DNA of 64,000 nt from Palsa-343 sp036269135 (lineage in GTDB: Bacteria; Acidobacteriota; Terriglobia; Terriglobales; Acidobacteriaceae): assembly GCA_036269135.1 (NCBI GenBank), contig DATASQ010000002.1:27547-91546 (forward strand). The letters run 5' to 3'. A model generated the notes under the pieces. It worked only from the letters and a program-made list of their open reading frames with translations, was not told where the DNA came from and did not search any database. Below are positions 34,048-42,480 of this stretch, in pieces. Position 1 is the first letter of the stretch, and the number at the start of each line of letters is the position of its first letter. The position numbers were made by a program, and so were the translations under genes.

Positions 34048-36411
34048 ATGAAATCTTCTGCCGCAGTGGCGCCCCCGCCAGCCACCATCACGCCGGAGCT
34101 CCTGGCTCAGCACGGCATCACCGCGGACGAATATCGCCGCATTGAGGATGCCCTGGGGCGGACGCCATCGTTCACAGAACTGGGCATCTACAGCGTGATG
34201 TGGAGCGAGCACTGCTCCTACAAGTCGTCCAAAGTGCACCTGAAGCGGCTGCCGACGCGCAGCAAGCTCGTGGTCCAGGGGCCAGGCGAGAATGCCGGCA
34301 TTATCGATGTAGGCGACGGCTGGGCCTGCGCGTTCAAAATCGAGTCGCACAATCATCCGTCCTACATTGAGCCCTATCAGGGAGCGGCGACAGGCGTGGG
34401 CGGCATTCTGCGGGACATTTTTACGATGGGCGCGCGGCCGCTGGCGGTGATGGATTCGCTGCGCTTCGGTCCGCTGACCGTGGACAAGGACACGACTGAG
34501 GCCCTGGTGCGGAAGAACCATTCGGTGGTGGAAGGCGTGGTGCATGGGATCGCTGGATACGGCAACTGCTTTGGTGTGCCAAACCTGGGCGGCGAGACGA
34601 AGTTCGAGCCCTGCTACTCGGGCAATCCGCTGGTGAATGCTTTTGCGCTCGGTCTGGTCCGTCGCGATGAGATTTTCTACGCGAAGGCGACGGGCATCGG
34701 GAACCCGGTGATTTACGTGGGCGCGCGCACGGGGCGCGACGGCATCCACGGCGCCACGATGGCCAGCGAGGAGTTCAAGGAAGGCTCGGAACAGAAGCGG
34801 CCCAACGTGCAGGTGGGCGACCCCTTCATGGAGAAGTTGCTGCTGGAAGCGTGTCTCGAAGCGATGCAGACCGGCGCGGTGGTCGGCATCCAGGACATGG
34901 GCGCGGCCGGACTGACGAGTTCCAGCTGCGAAATGGGCGGCCGCGGCGACGTGGGGATCGAGATGGATCTGGACCACGTGCCGCAGCGCGAAACCGGCAT
35001 GACCGCCTACGAGATGATGCTGAGCGAGAGCCAGGAACGCATGCTGCTCGTCGCGGAAAAGGGACGCGAGCAGGAAGTGTTGCGGGTCTTTGAGAAGTGG
35101 GGCCTCGAAGGTGTGATCGTCGGCACGGTGATGGAGGAGCCACGGCTGCGTGTGCTGCATCATGGCGAGCTGGTCGCGGACATTCCGAACCGTTCGCTGA
35201 CGGATGAGTGCCCGCTGTATCACCGGCCGGTGGGGACGTGGGCCCGTCCGGAGCAGATTAAGGTCCCGCTGGATCCGCCGGCGGCTGTGCTGGAGGAATT
35301 GCAGAAGCCGCGGGATTACACGGCGGATTTGAAGAAGCTGCTGGCCTCGGCGAACATTTGCTCGAAGCGCTGGGTGTTTGAGCAGTACGACTCGATGGTG
35401 CAGACGAATACCGTGCAGGGACCGGGCGGCGAAGCAGGCGTGATGCGGATCAAGGGCACGGGGACGCCTGGGGCTGATGGTTCACGCCATGAGCGCGGGC
35501 TGGCCATGGCGCTGGCGGGGAATGGACGCTGGTGCTACCTCGATCCAAAACTGGGCGCGATGCATGCGGTGGCTGAAGCGGCGCGCAAGGTGGCGTGCAC
35601 GGGCGCGACGCCGGTGGCGGCGACGAATTGTTTGAACTTCGGGAATCCCGAGAAGCCGGAGATTATGGCGCAGCTTTCTGCGGCCATCGATGGGATCGCG
35701 GAAGCGTGCACGGCGCTGGGGACGCCGATCACCGGCGGGAACGTTTCGCTCTATAACGAGACGCGGGGTGAGGGGATTTATCCCACGCCGGTGGTCGGGG
35801 TTGTGGGGATTATTGAGGATGTGACCAAGGCTGTGCCGGCGGCGTTTCAACGGGCGGGGGATGCGATTCTTTTGCTCACCGTTCCCAGCGGCCCTGTCGG
35901 CTCGCGGCTCATTCGCGAATTTGGTTCATCCGAATACGCAAAGAATGTCCTTGGGGGATTTTGGGGTACGCCGCCACGAATGGATCTCTCGGATGAGGCG
36001 AATCTTCGGGACTGCGTGCTGGCTTTGGGCCGAGAGGGCGTCCTCCACAGCGCTTGCGATGTAGAGGATGGCGGTTTGGCCGTCGCGTTATCGAAAGCTT
36101 CGATCGATCATGGAATCGGAGCAGACATTCGTCTCCTCCCTTACTCTGACAGTAATATCTGTCCCGACGCATGTGCGCTTTTCGAAGAATCGGTGAGCCA
36201 GGTTGTCGTTACCTGCTCGGAAGCTCATGTACGCACAGTTCAGGAAATCGCTGAAAGTTATGTAACGGTAGTGCCGCTCGGGCATACGCAACCCGATCGT
36301 CTGGTAATCGCAATGGGCAGTCGTGTCGTAGTCGATTCCGTAGTCGAAGATTTGAATGCCTCATGGTCTATGGCACTCGAGTCGCAGCTCTCCGAAGAGG
36401 TGACGGCGTGA
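34048..36411 (+). CDS. purL: Phosphoribosylformylglycinamidine synthase subunit PurL
   Basis: Synthetase subunit of the PurLQS complex, ATP-dependent fourth step of purine synthesis. Seen are LGIYSVMWSEHCSYKSSK, FKIESHNHPSYIEPYQGAAT, GGILRDIFTMGARP, GIQDMGAAGLTSSS, GNPEKPEIM and CDVEDGGLAVAL. The 787 residues match the small PurL, which needs separate PurQ and PurS (not in this window). The start is ATG 34048; the frame is open far upstream but overlaps mocA. Codon use changes visibly in the last quarter (from about 35880), which is poorer in G/C at third positions. purF overlaps the stop. Confidence 0.95.
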   Translation: MKSSAAVAPPPATITPELLAQHGITADEYRRIEDALGRTPSFTELGIYSVMWSEHCSYKSSKVHLKRLPTRSKLVVQGPGENAGIIDVGDGWACAFKIESHNHPSYIEPYQGAATGVGGILRDIFTMGARPLAVMDSLRFGPLTVDKDTTEALVRKNHSVVEGVVHGIAGYGNCFGVPNLGGETKFEPCYSGNPLVNAFALGLVRRDEIFYAKATGIGNPVIYVGARTGRDGIHGATMASEEFKEGSEQKRPNVQVGDPFMEKLLLEACLEAMQTGAVVGIQDMGAAGLTSSSCEMGGRGDVGIEMDLDHVPQRETGMTAYEMMLSESQERMLLVAEKGREQEVLRVFEKWGLEGVIVGTVMEEPRLRVLHHGELVADIPNRSLTDECPLYHRPVGTWARPEQIKVPLDPPAAVLEELQKPRDYTADLKKLLASANICSKRWVFEQYDSMVQTNTVQGPGGEAGVMRIKGTGTPGADGSRHERGLAMALAGNGRWCYLDPKLGAMHAVAEAARKVACTGATPVAATNCLNFGNPEKPEIMAQLSAAIDGIAEACTALGTPITGGNVSLYNETRGEGIYPTPVVGVVGIIEDVTKAVPAAFQRAGDAILLLTVPSGPVGSRLIREFGSSEYAKNVLGGFWGTPPRMDLSDEANLRDCVLALGREGVLHSACDVEDGGLAVALSKASIDHGIGADIRLLPYSDSNICPDACALFEESVSQVVVTCSEAHVRTVQEIAESYVTVVPLGHTQPDRLVIAMGSRVVVDSVVEDLNASWSMALESQLSEEVTA

Positions 36412-37958
36412 GCCGCCTGCTGATCGAGGGCCTTCCCGCCCACGACTCCGGTTTTGTGTCAGGGCACGACTTCAGTCGTGCCGAAGCTGCGCCCCAAAAA
36501 GAAGGGGCTTTAGCCCCTGCGGCCGATTCTGATCCCAAGCTGCGGGAGCATTGCGGGGTGGTCGCGATCCACGGCCATCCGGATGCTTCTCGGCAGGCGT
36601 ATCTCGCCCTCTACGCCCTCCAGCATCGGGGGCAGGAGTCGGCGGGGATTGCCACCGCCGACGGCACTCACCTTTCGAACATCAAGGGCATGGGTCTGGT
36701 GTCGGAGATCTTTACCGACGAAGTCCTGGCGCGCCTGAAGGGCGACATGGCCATCGGGCACACGCGCTACTCGACCACCGGCGATTCGGCGCTTCTGAAC
36801 GCGCAGCCGATCCGGGTCGAATCGACGAAGGGCCTGATCGCCATCGCGCACAACGGCAACCTGGTGAACCTCGGCAATCTGCGGGTGCACCTGGAGCGCA
36901 AGGGCGCGTTTTTCCAAACGACGTCTGATTCCGAAATCATCATCCAGTTGATCGCGCATTCGCAGGCGACCACCCTTGTCGATGCCATCGCCGATTCGCT
37001 GAGGCAGGTGGAGGGTGCGTTTTCCATCGTAATGATGACGCGGGATCGCATTTTTGCGGCGCGCGATCCGCATGGGTTCCGGCCGCTGTCGATGGGGCGC
37101 ATCGTCAATCCGGGCGGCCCGGACACGATTGTCTTTGCTTCGGAGACGTGCGCGTTCGACCTGCTGCGCGCCAAATATGAGCGCGATGTGCTGCCCGGCG
37201 AACTGGTGATGGTAACGGCGGACGGCGTGACGTCGCGGCAGTATGCGCCTCCACAGCAGACGAGCTGCATCTTTGAACACGTTTACTTTGCGCGTCCCGA
37301 CAGCATGATCTACGGGCGCTGGGTACAGGAGAGCCGCGAGGAGATGGGGCGGCAGCTGGCGCGCGAGTCGCATGTAGAGGCCGATCTCATCGTGCCCGTC
37401 CCGGACTCGGGGGTGACCGCGGCGATTGGCTATGCGGCCGAAAGCGGCATTCCGTTTCGATTCGGGCTCATCCGCAACCATTATGTGGGCCGTACCTTCA
37501 TTCAGCCGGAGCAGCGAGTGCGCGACTTCGGTGTCAAGCTGAAGCTCAATCCGGTGCGCAATCTGCTGGCGGGGCGAAGAATTATTTTGATCGACGACTC
37601 GGTCATTCGCGGCACGACGAGCCGCAAGATCGTGCGCATGGTGCGGCAGGCGGGCGCGAAGGAAGTGCATCTTCGCGTCAGCTGTCCCCCCACCATCTCG
37701 CCCTGTTTCTATGGTGTGGATACGCCGCGCAAGTCGGAATTGATTGCGGCGAACAACTCGATCGAAGAAATCCGGCAGTACATCGAGGCGGATTCGCTGG
37801 CCTATTTGTCGCTGGACGGGTTACGCAACGCCTGTGATGGTGGCGAGGGCAATACCTACTGCGTAGCCTGCTATACGGGCGATTATCCGACGCAGTGGGT
37901 GGACGTCGAGGACATCCTTCCGGCCGAAGCGGTGGCGCAGCAGGCTCTTGTCCCGTAA
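36408..37958 (+). CDS. purF: Amidophosphoribosyltransferase with a repeat-derived pro-region
   Basis: First committed enzyme of purine synthesis (PRPP plus glutamine to phosphoribosylamine). The class II glutaminase Cys is residue 49 in EHCGVVAIHGHPD, so 48 residues must be removed to free it. HRGQESAGIAT and HNGNLVNL follow. The PRPP loop is IILIDDSVIRGTTS. Cys residues in TSCIFEHVYFARPDS, SCPPTISPCFYG and YCVACYTGDYP match the B. subtilis-type enzyme with a [4Fe-4S] cluster. The start is GTG 36408, overlapping the purL stop, with AGAGG upstream. Residues about 17-38 (VSGHDFSRA and following) are encoded by a palindromic repeat. Confidence 0.95.
   Translation: MSRLLIEGLPAHDSGFVSGHDFSRAEAAPQKEGALAPAADSDPKLREHCGVVAIHGHPDASRQAYLALYALQHRGQESAGIATADGTHLSNIKGMGLVSEIFTDEVLARLKGDMAIGHTRYSTTGDSALLNAQPIRVESTKGLIAIAHNGNLVNLGNLRVHLERKGAFFQTTSDSEIIIQLIAHSQATTLVDAIADSLRQVEGAFSIVMMTRDRIFAARDPHGFRPLSMGRIVNPGGPDTIVFASETCAFDLLRAKYERDVLPGELVMVTADGVTSRQYAPPQQTSCIFEHVYFARPDSMIYGRWVQESREEMGRQLARESHVEADLIVPVPDSGVTAAIGYAAESGIPFRFGLIRNHYVGRTFIQPEQRVRDFGVKLKLNPVRNLLAGRRIILIDDSVIRGTTSRKIVRMVRQAGAKEVHLRVSCPPTISPCFYGVDTPRKSELIAANNSIEEIRQYIEADSLAYLSLDGLRNACDGGEGNTYCVACYTGDYPTQWVDVEDILPAEAVAQQALVP
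36456..36520. repeat. Palindromic intergenic-type repeat inside the purF pro-region
   Basis: Two hairpins are seen: GGCACGAC-TTCA-GTCGTGCC (36463-36482) and GGGGCT-TT-AGCCCC (36504-36517). The first matches the design of the intergenic hairpin at 20650-20670. It is translated in frame as VSGHDFSRA and onward. I remember this peptide from many unrelated acidobacterial proteins, which suggests a mobile or replicating palindromic element. It lies entirely before the catalytic Cys, where extra residues are cut off. Confidence 0.7.
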
Positions 37959-38041
37959 CGACTCGCGCACATTCGCAAAAATCCTCGCGCAACCTCCACA
38001 TCCTGCACTGCTTCCCAATACAGCAGAAGGGAGAAGGGTGC

Positions 38042-38338
38042 ATGGCAACGAAGAAAAGTTCCTCGCATAAGAAGTCTTCGGGAGGCCGCAAGTATAGTCC
38101 GAAGGCGCAGAAGAAGGTCGCGCGCGTGATGCGCGAGAAGAAGAGCGGCAAGCTGAAGAGCGGACGCAGCGGCAAAAAAGTCACGAGCCGGAAGCAGGCA
38201 ATCGCCATTGGGCTTTCGGAAGCGCGTAAAGAGGGCGCTAAGGTGCCGAAGAAGAAGTCTGCCTCGTCGAAAAAGAGCAGCGCAAAGAAGAGTTCTTCGA
38301 AAAAGAGCTCGGCTAAGAAGTCGTCGCGCAAGCGCTGA
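38042..38338 (+). CDS. Lys/Ser-rich histone H1-like protein with DUF6496-type core
   Basis: A 98-residue, very basic protein. The core YSPKAQKKVARVMREKKSGK and SRKQAIAIGLSEARKEGAKV resembles DUF6496. The C-terminal third is repeats of KKSS and SAKKSS, like eukaryotic histone H1 tails and some bacterial nucleoid proteins. DNA or RNA binding is likely from charge alone, but no function is shown. An AGAAGGG Shine-Dalgarno precedes the ATG. A strong hairpin follows the stop after 25 bases, so it is probably a single-gene unit. Confidence 0.85.
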   Translation: MATKKSSSHKKSSGGRKYSPKAQKKVARVMREKKSGKLKSGRSGKKVTSRKQAIAIGLSEARKEGAKVPKKKSASSKKSSAKKSSSKKSSAKKSSRKR

Positions 38339-38363
38339 TTCCTCGCACCGAGGTCTGCTCTCC

Positions 38364-38399
38364 GCCCGGAGCCGCAACGGCTCCGGGCGTTGCTGTTTC
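38364..38399 (+). terminator. Hairpin terminator after the histone-like gene
   Basis: A perfect 11-base stem GCCCGGAGCCG/CGGCTCCGGGC (38364-38374/38378-38388) with a three-base loop, followed by GTTGCTGTTT. The tail is only partly T-rich, but the position 25 bases after a stop is typical. Confidence 0.6.
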
Positions 38400-38440
38400 C
38401 GATAGAGGCCCGTTCCTGCTACCTTTTTCTGGTACCTCTC

Positions 38441-39508
38441 ATGGCCCAGAAAACTCCGGTTCTTCCTTCTCATCGCTTCGTTCGCGCCTGCCTGCGCCAG
38501 CCGGTGGACCGCACGCCCGTCTGGTTTTTGCGCCAGGCCGGCCGCTACATGGCGGAATATATGGCGGTGCGGCGCCACCACTCTCTGCTGGAGATCTGCA
38601 AGCGGCCCGATCTGGCGGCCGAGGTGACCATCACCGCCGCCGAGAAGCTGGATGTGGATGCGGCCATCATCTTTGCCGATCTGCTGCTGCCGCTCGAGTG
38701 CATGGGGCTGGATTTCGAATTTCAGGCGGGTGAGGGGCCGGTGATTCACAAGCCTCTGCGGACGGCCGCCGATATTGCCGCGCTGCAGACGACACGCGCT
38801 GCGGAGCTGTCCTATGTGGGCGAGGCGATTCAGCGGGTGGTGGCCCATTTCCATGGCCGTTTGGGCATGATCGGATTTTGCGGCGCGCCTTTCACGCTGG
38901 CCAGCTACATGATCGAGGGCGGCGGCTCGCGCAACTATATCGAGACGAAAAAGCTGATGTACCGGCAGCCGGACGCCTGGCGGGCGCTGCTCGACAAGCT
39001 GGTGGGGGTACTTCGCGAATTCGCGGCGCAACAGGTGAAGGCCGGCGCGGATGTGATTCAGATCTTTGACAGCTGGGCCGGTGCGCTCAGCATCGAGGAC
39101 TATCGAGAGTTTGTCCTTGCGCCGACGCGGACGCTGGTCCGCGAAGTGCAGGCGCAGGGCGTGCCGGTGATCTACTTTGGCGTGGACACGGCGAGCCTGC
39201 TGCCCTCAATGCGCGAGACCGGCGCGGACGTGCTGGGGCTGGACTGGCGGACGCCTCTCGACCAGGCGTGGCAGGGCCTCGATTATGCCTGCGCGTTGCA
39301 GGGGAATCTCGATCCGATCACGCTGTTTGCCGATCAGGAATTGCTGCACACCCGTGTGCGGCAGATTTTGGAGCAGGCTGCGGGACGTCCTGGGCACATC
39401 TTCAACCTGGGGCACGGCATTGTGCCGGGCACGCCGGTGGAGAATGTGCAGGCAGTGGTGAAATTCGTGCGCGAGTATGTGCCGAAAGCCGAGGCACGCC
39501 ATGGCTGA
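38441..39508 (+). CDS. hemE: Uroporphyrinogen decarboxylase
   Basis: Decarboxylates the four acetate side chains of uroporphyrinogen III to give coproporphyrinogen III. Seen are RTPVWFLRQAGRYMAEY (the conserved active-site Arg region), FADLLLPLECMGLDFEF, MIGFCGAPFTLASYMIEGGG and FNLGHGIVPGTP. It has 355 residues. I chose ATG 38441 because family similarity begins soon after; the frame extends 51 bases upstream. Its stop overlaps the hemH start by eight bases, so the two steps are coupled. Confidence 0.95.
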   Translation: MAQKTPVLPSHRFVRACLRQPVDRTPVWFLRQAGRYMAEYMAVRRHHSLLEICKRPDLAAEVTITAAEKLDVDAAIIFADLLLPLECMGLDFEFQAGEGPVIHKPLRTAADIAALQTTRAAELSYVGEAIQRVVAHFHGRLGMIGFCGAPFTLASYMIEGGGSRNYIETKKLMYRQPDAWRALLDKLVGVLREFAAQQVKAGADVIQIFDSWAGALSIEDYREFVLAPTRTLVREVQAQGVPVIYFGVDTASLLPSMRETGADVLGLDWRTPLDQAWQGLDYACALQGNLDPITLFADQELLHTRVRQILEQAAGRPGHIFNLGHGIVPGTPVENVQAVVKFVREYVPKAEARHG

Positions 39509-40463
39509 TGCGGTTCTGCTTCTGGCGCATGGCACAGCGGATGTCGTGGAGGAGATCCCGGAATATTTATCGCGGGTCACCGGCGGCCGTCCGCTGCCGG
39601 AGGCGGTGGTGGAGGAAGTGCAGCATCGGTTTTCGGCGATCGGCGGCAGCCCGCTGACGCAGCTCACGCTCGAACAGGGCCGGCTGCTGGCTGAAGAACT
39701 GGGACTCCCTGTCTATGTGGGCATGCGCAACTGGAAGCCCTATATCGCGGATGTGGTTCGCAGGATGCGCGATGACGGCGTGACGCGCGCGGCCGTGATT
39801 TGCCTGGCGCCGCAGAATTCGCGCACCAGTGTCGGGCTGTACCGGCGGGCGGTGTTTGCGGCGGCGGAAGGCGCGCTGGCGCTGCACTTCCTCGACGACT
39901 GGGCGGACCACCCGCTGCTCGCCGATGCCTTTGCGGAGCAGCTGCGGGCGGTGCGCGATCGGTTCAGCGCCGAGGCACCCAGCGCCGTGCCCGTGTTGTT
40001 TACCGCGCACAGCGTGCCCTGCCGGACGGTGATTTCCGCGCCTCCCACGGATACGGGTACGCCCCCCGATCCGCCGGATCCCTATCCAGTGGAAGCGAAG
40101 CAGACGGCGCGCCTGGTAGCGGAGCGTGTCCCTGGCCTCACCGAAGATCAGTGGTTTTTTGCGTTCCAGAGCCAGGGCATGTCGGGCGGTCCGTGGCTGG
40201 GTCCGACGGTGGAAGACACGCTGGCTGCGCTGCACGAGCAGGGAGTGCGGCAGCTCATCATCCAGCCTATTGGTTTCCTGTGCGATCACGTGGAGATTCT
40301 CTACGACATCGACATCGGTTTTAAGAATTTTGCGGAGAAGCTGGGAATGGCCATCCGCCGCCCCCGCTCGCTCAACGATTCGTCCCTGTTGACGCTGGCG
40401 CTGGCGGATCTGGCGCGGCGTGGGCTGACTCAGGCGCCCGGCCGGACATCGCCCGCCCGGTGA
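39501..40463 (+). CDS. hemH: Ferrochelatase
   Basis: Inserts iron into protoporphyrin IX or coproporphyrin III; which one cannot be told with certainty. Active-site motifs are FTAHSVP (His), FAFQSQGMSGGPWLGP and IGFLCDHVEILYDIDI (Glu). GSPLTQLTLEQ and VGMRNWKPYI are also typical. The 320-residue soluble form has no C-terminal membrane anchor. The start is ATG 39501 inside the 3' end of hemE. hemA, hemC and hemD lie about 16 kb away in the same window. Confidence 0.93.
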   Translation: MADAVLLLAHGTADVVEEIPEYLSRVTGGRPLPEAVVEEVQHRFSAIGGSPLTQLTLEQGRLLAEELGLPVYVGMRNWKPYIADVVRRMRDDGVTRAAVICLAPQNSRTSVGLYRRAVFAAAEGALALHFLDDWADHPLLADAFAEQLRAVRDRFSAEAPSAVPVLFTAHSVPCRTVISAPPTDTGTPPDPPDPYPVEAKQTARLVAERVPGLTEDQWFFAFQSQGMSGGPWLGPTVEDTLAALHEQGVRQLIIQPIGFLCDHVEILYDIDIGFKNFAEKLGMAIRRPRSLNDSSLLTLALADLARRGLTQAPGRTSPAR

Positions 40464-40512
40464 ATTTCCGCGGCGCCACCCGGCGCCGCGCATCTGAATA
40501 TTCGGTAAAGCT

Positions 40513-41265
40513 ATGAAGACCTGGCAAAAGTTCGCTGTTGTTGTCCTGCCGCCGATCGTGCTTATCGGCATCGGCATCCTTTACATCCAGCACAAGCGCA
40601 GCGAGCCCAGCGTCGCGCCGCAGCCGAAGTATCAGGAGGGCACGCTCTCGCAGGACCAGATGGTGCAGCCGCGCAAGCTGTTCATCGACGACCTGAAGTC
40701 AGCGAAGGACCTGATCGGGAAACCGGTGTGGATCCAGGCGGGTTACGAACTGGACTATTACCCCTACACGGGGCACCGCGTGGATTTCGCAAAGAAGGCA
40801 GGCGTGCTGCCCAGCGCACAAAAGCTGGACGTGAAGGACATCGTCACGCAAAAGGTGCCGGCGAGCGTGCCCTCACGGGTGCCTCGCGGGAACGAGCAGG
40901 CATTTGCGGTGTTCACAATGAACGGGGATCCGAAGGAATACGCCACCGCCATCGGCACGATTCAGGGGAGCGACTCGACCTATTACTGCGACAACATCTT
41001 CTACTACGACGATCCGCACCAGATGTACAACTTCTGGCCAAAGGATGTGTGGCAGGCCATCGATCAGCACCATCCGATTCCTGGCATGAACGAGCTGCAG
41101 GTGGCGATGGCGCTGGGCGTGATGCAGCAGTCGGATTCATCCAATTACGGGAACCGCACGGTGAAATACGACGCCGGCGGCCAACACTGGTCGGTGACCT
41201 TCGAGAACGACAAGGCGACCGCGGTGCAGCCTCCGCAGGGCAAAGGCGCGAGCGCGGGCTCCTGA
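40513..41265 (+). CDS. Membrane-anchored protein of unknown function
   Basis: A 250-residue protein with an N-terminal membrane anchor (about residues 7-25, FAVVVLPPIVLIGIGILYI) and a soluble, probably periplasmic, domain. The body has several aromatic patches (ELDYYPYTGHRVDF, YYCDNIFYYDDPHQMYNFW) and a C-terminal NRTVKYDAGGQHWSVTFEN. I do not recognise a family. It is 49 bases downstream of hemH on the same strand, and the promoter is not evident. A role in the envelope is likely, nothing more. Confidence 0.75.
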   Translation: MKTWQKFAVVVLPPIVLIGIGILYIQHKRSEPSVAPQPKYQEGTLSQDQMVQPRKLFIDDLKSAKDLIGKPVWIQAGYELDYYPYTGHRVDFAKKAGVLPSAQKLDVKDIVTQKVPASVPSRVPRGNEQAFAVFTMNGDPKEYATAIGTIQGSDSTYYCDNIFYYDDPHQMYNFWPKDVWQAIDQHHPIPGMNELQVAMALGVMQQSDSSNYGNRTVKYDAGGQHWSVTFENDKATAVQPPQGKGASAGS

Positions 41266-41294
41266 CCGCCTTCGTGGGCCAAAATCGGGGCTCG

Positions 41295-42299
41295 TCAGGC
41301 TCGCTCCGAGAAGCGTGCTGAAGAGGAGAGGAACCGCTGTCGCAGCAGCGTGATCCAGTTCCCCAGCCCGGATGCCGCCGGAGTCGAAAACAGGGCGGCT
41401 TGATCCGGCCGAGAAAACTCGGCGGCTCTTGTCTTTTTACGGGGCGCCGGCGGCGGGAGCGCCTGGGCAGACGCTGCTTGCGCATGCAGGGCGCATTGCC
41501 GCAGCCACGCGGAGACGGTCAGACCGGCCTCGGCGGCGGCTCGCTCCAGCCGACGCTGTTCGGCCGCGGAAAAACGGGTGGTGATTCGCTGGTTGCGGTC
41601 GGCGGCCGGGGCTGGTTTGCGCCCGGTTGGCGCGGACTGGGTCGTGCTTCGGACGGTTCCGGCCAGCACCTTTTTGAAGGCGGGTTCCTTCGCCCTGGCC
41701 GTGCGCGGCCGGACGGAGGGAGCTGCGCTCTTGTTTGTGCCGGTGGCGCGTCGTGGTTCCGGTTTCGACTGGATCGGGGCTTTCGGCTGCACGCGCGCCA
41801 GCTTCGCCTCCAGAGGGAGGACCGCAAGGGACGCCGGCTTCGCTGACGCTTTTTTCGCCGGGGTATGCAGCTTCTTCCTGATTATCTTGTTCCGGGTCGA
41901 CGGGCGTACGGGCTCCGCCAGAGACGTCGCCGCCGTGCGGCGAGCCAGCGCTGCTGGTTCTGCTTTCGCGTTTGTCGGCGAACCCACGAGGTTCGCATCG
42001 GGCAGCGGGCACGCCGCCACAGCAGCCGGCAACGTGTCTTCTGCTTTTACCGGAGCAGGCTCAGTTGGAACGGGCGGTGCCGCTGCAGAGAGCCTGGCTG
42101 CGGAGGCAGCTCCACGCCGACTCCGGGCGTTCTGTCGCTGGCGGAAATTGCGCATCGCTTCCTCATAGGGGATTTCACGGACTGCCCCGGGTTCCGGCGC
42201 AACGGTCTTCCCATTCCCATTCCCGGGATTCTTCCCGGTCCAGGTGTGGAATCGGCTCAGAATCGTCTGAATGTCCTCAGGCTGGCTTCCCGGCTGCAT
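41295..42299 (-). CDS. Basic protein with C-terminal MobC-like ribbon-helix-helix motif
   Basis: A 334-residue protein. The N-terminal part (about 1-55) has DIQTILSRFHTWTGKNP and IPYEEAMRNFRQRQ. The middle 180 residues are low-complexity Ala/Pro/Lys. The C-terminal part (about 240-280) reads ITTRFSAAEQRRLERAAAEA and SAWLRQCAL, as in MobC-type mobilisation proteins and other RHH DNA-binding proteins. No relaxase is nearby, so mobilisation is doubtful. I chose ATG 42299 because GGAGGGA stands six bases before it. Confidence 0.7.
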   Translation of the reverse strand: MQPGSQPEDIQTILSRFHTWTGKNPGNGNGKTVAPEPGAVREIPYEEAMRNFRQRQNARSRRGAASAARLSAAAPPVPTEPAPVKAEDTLPAAVAACPLPDANLVGSPTNAKAEPAALARRTAATSLAEPVRPSTRNKIIRKKLHTPAKKASAKPASLAVLPLEAKLARVQPKAPIQSKPEPRRATGTNKSAAPSVRPRTARAKEPAFKKVLAGTVRSTTQSAPTGRKPAPAADRNQRITTRFSAAEQRRLERAAAEAGLTVSAWLRQCALHAQAASAQALPPPAPRKKTRAAEFSRPDQAALFSTPAASGLGNWITLLRQRFLSSSARFSERA

Positions 42300-42480
42300 G
42301 TGTGCTCCCTCCATGGCTGAGGGTACCGAGAAAGCGCTCTTGAGCAATGTGCGGGATGAGAGTTTTCTCACCGAGGTTTCAGAAATGGAACAGGGGAAGC
42401 TTGTTGTTCCAAATTGGGAAAGCGGCGGCCGGCCCGGGGTCGGTGCCGCAGGGTATCCGCCAGGAACCACGCCCACCCGC

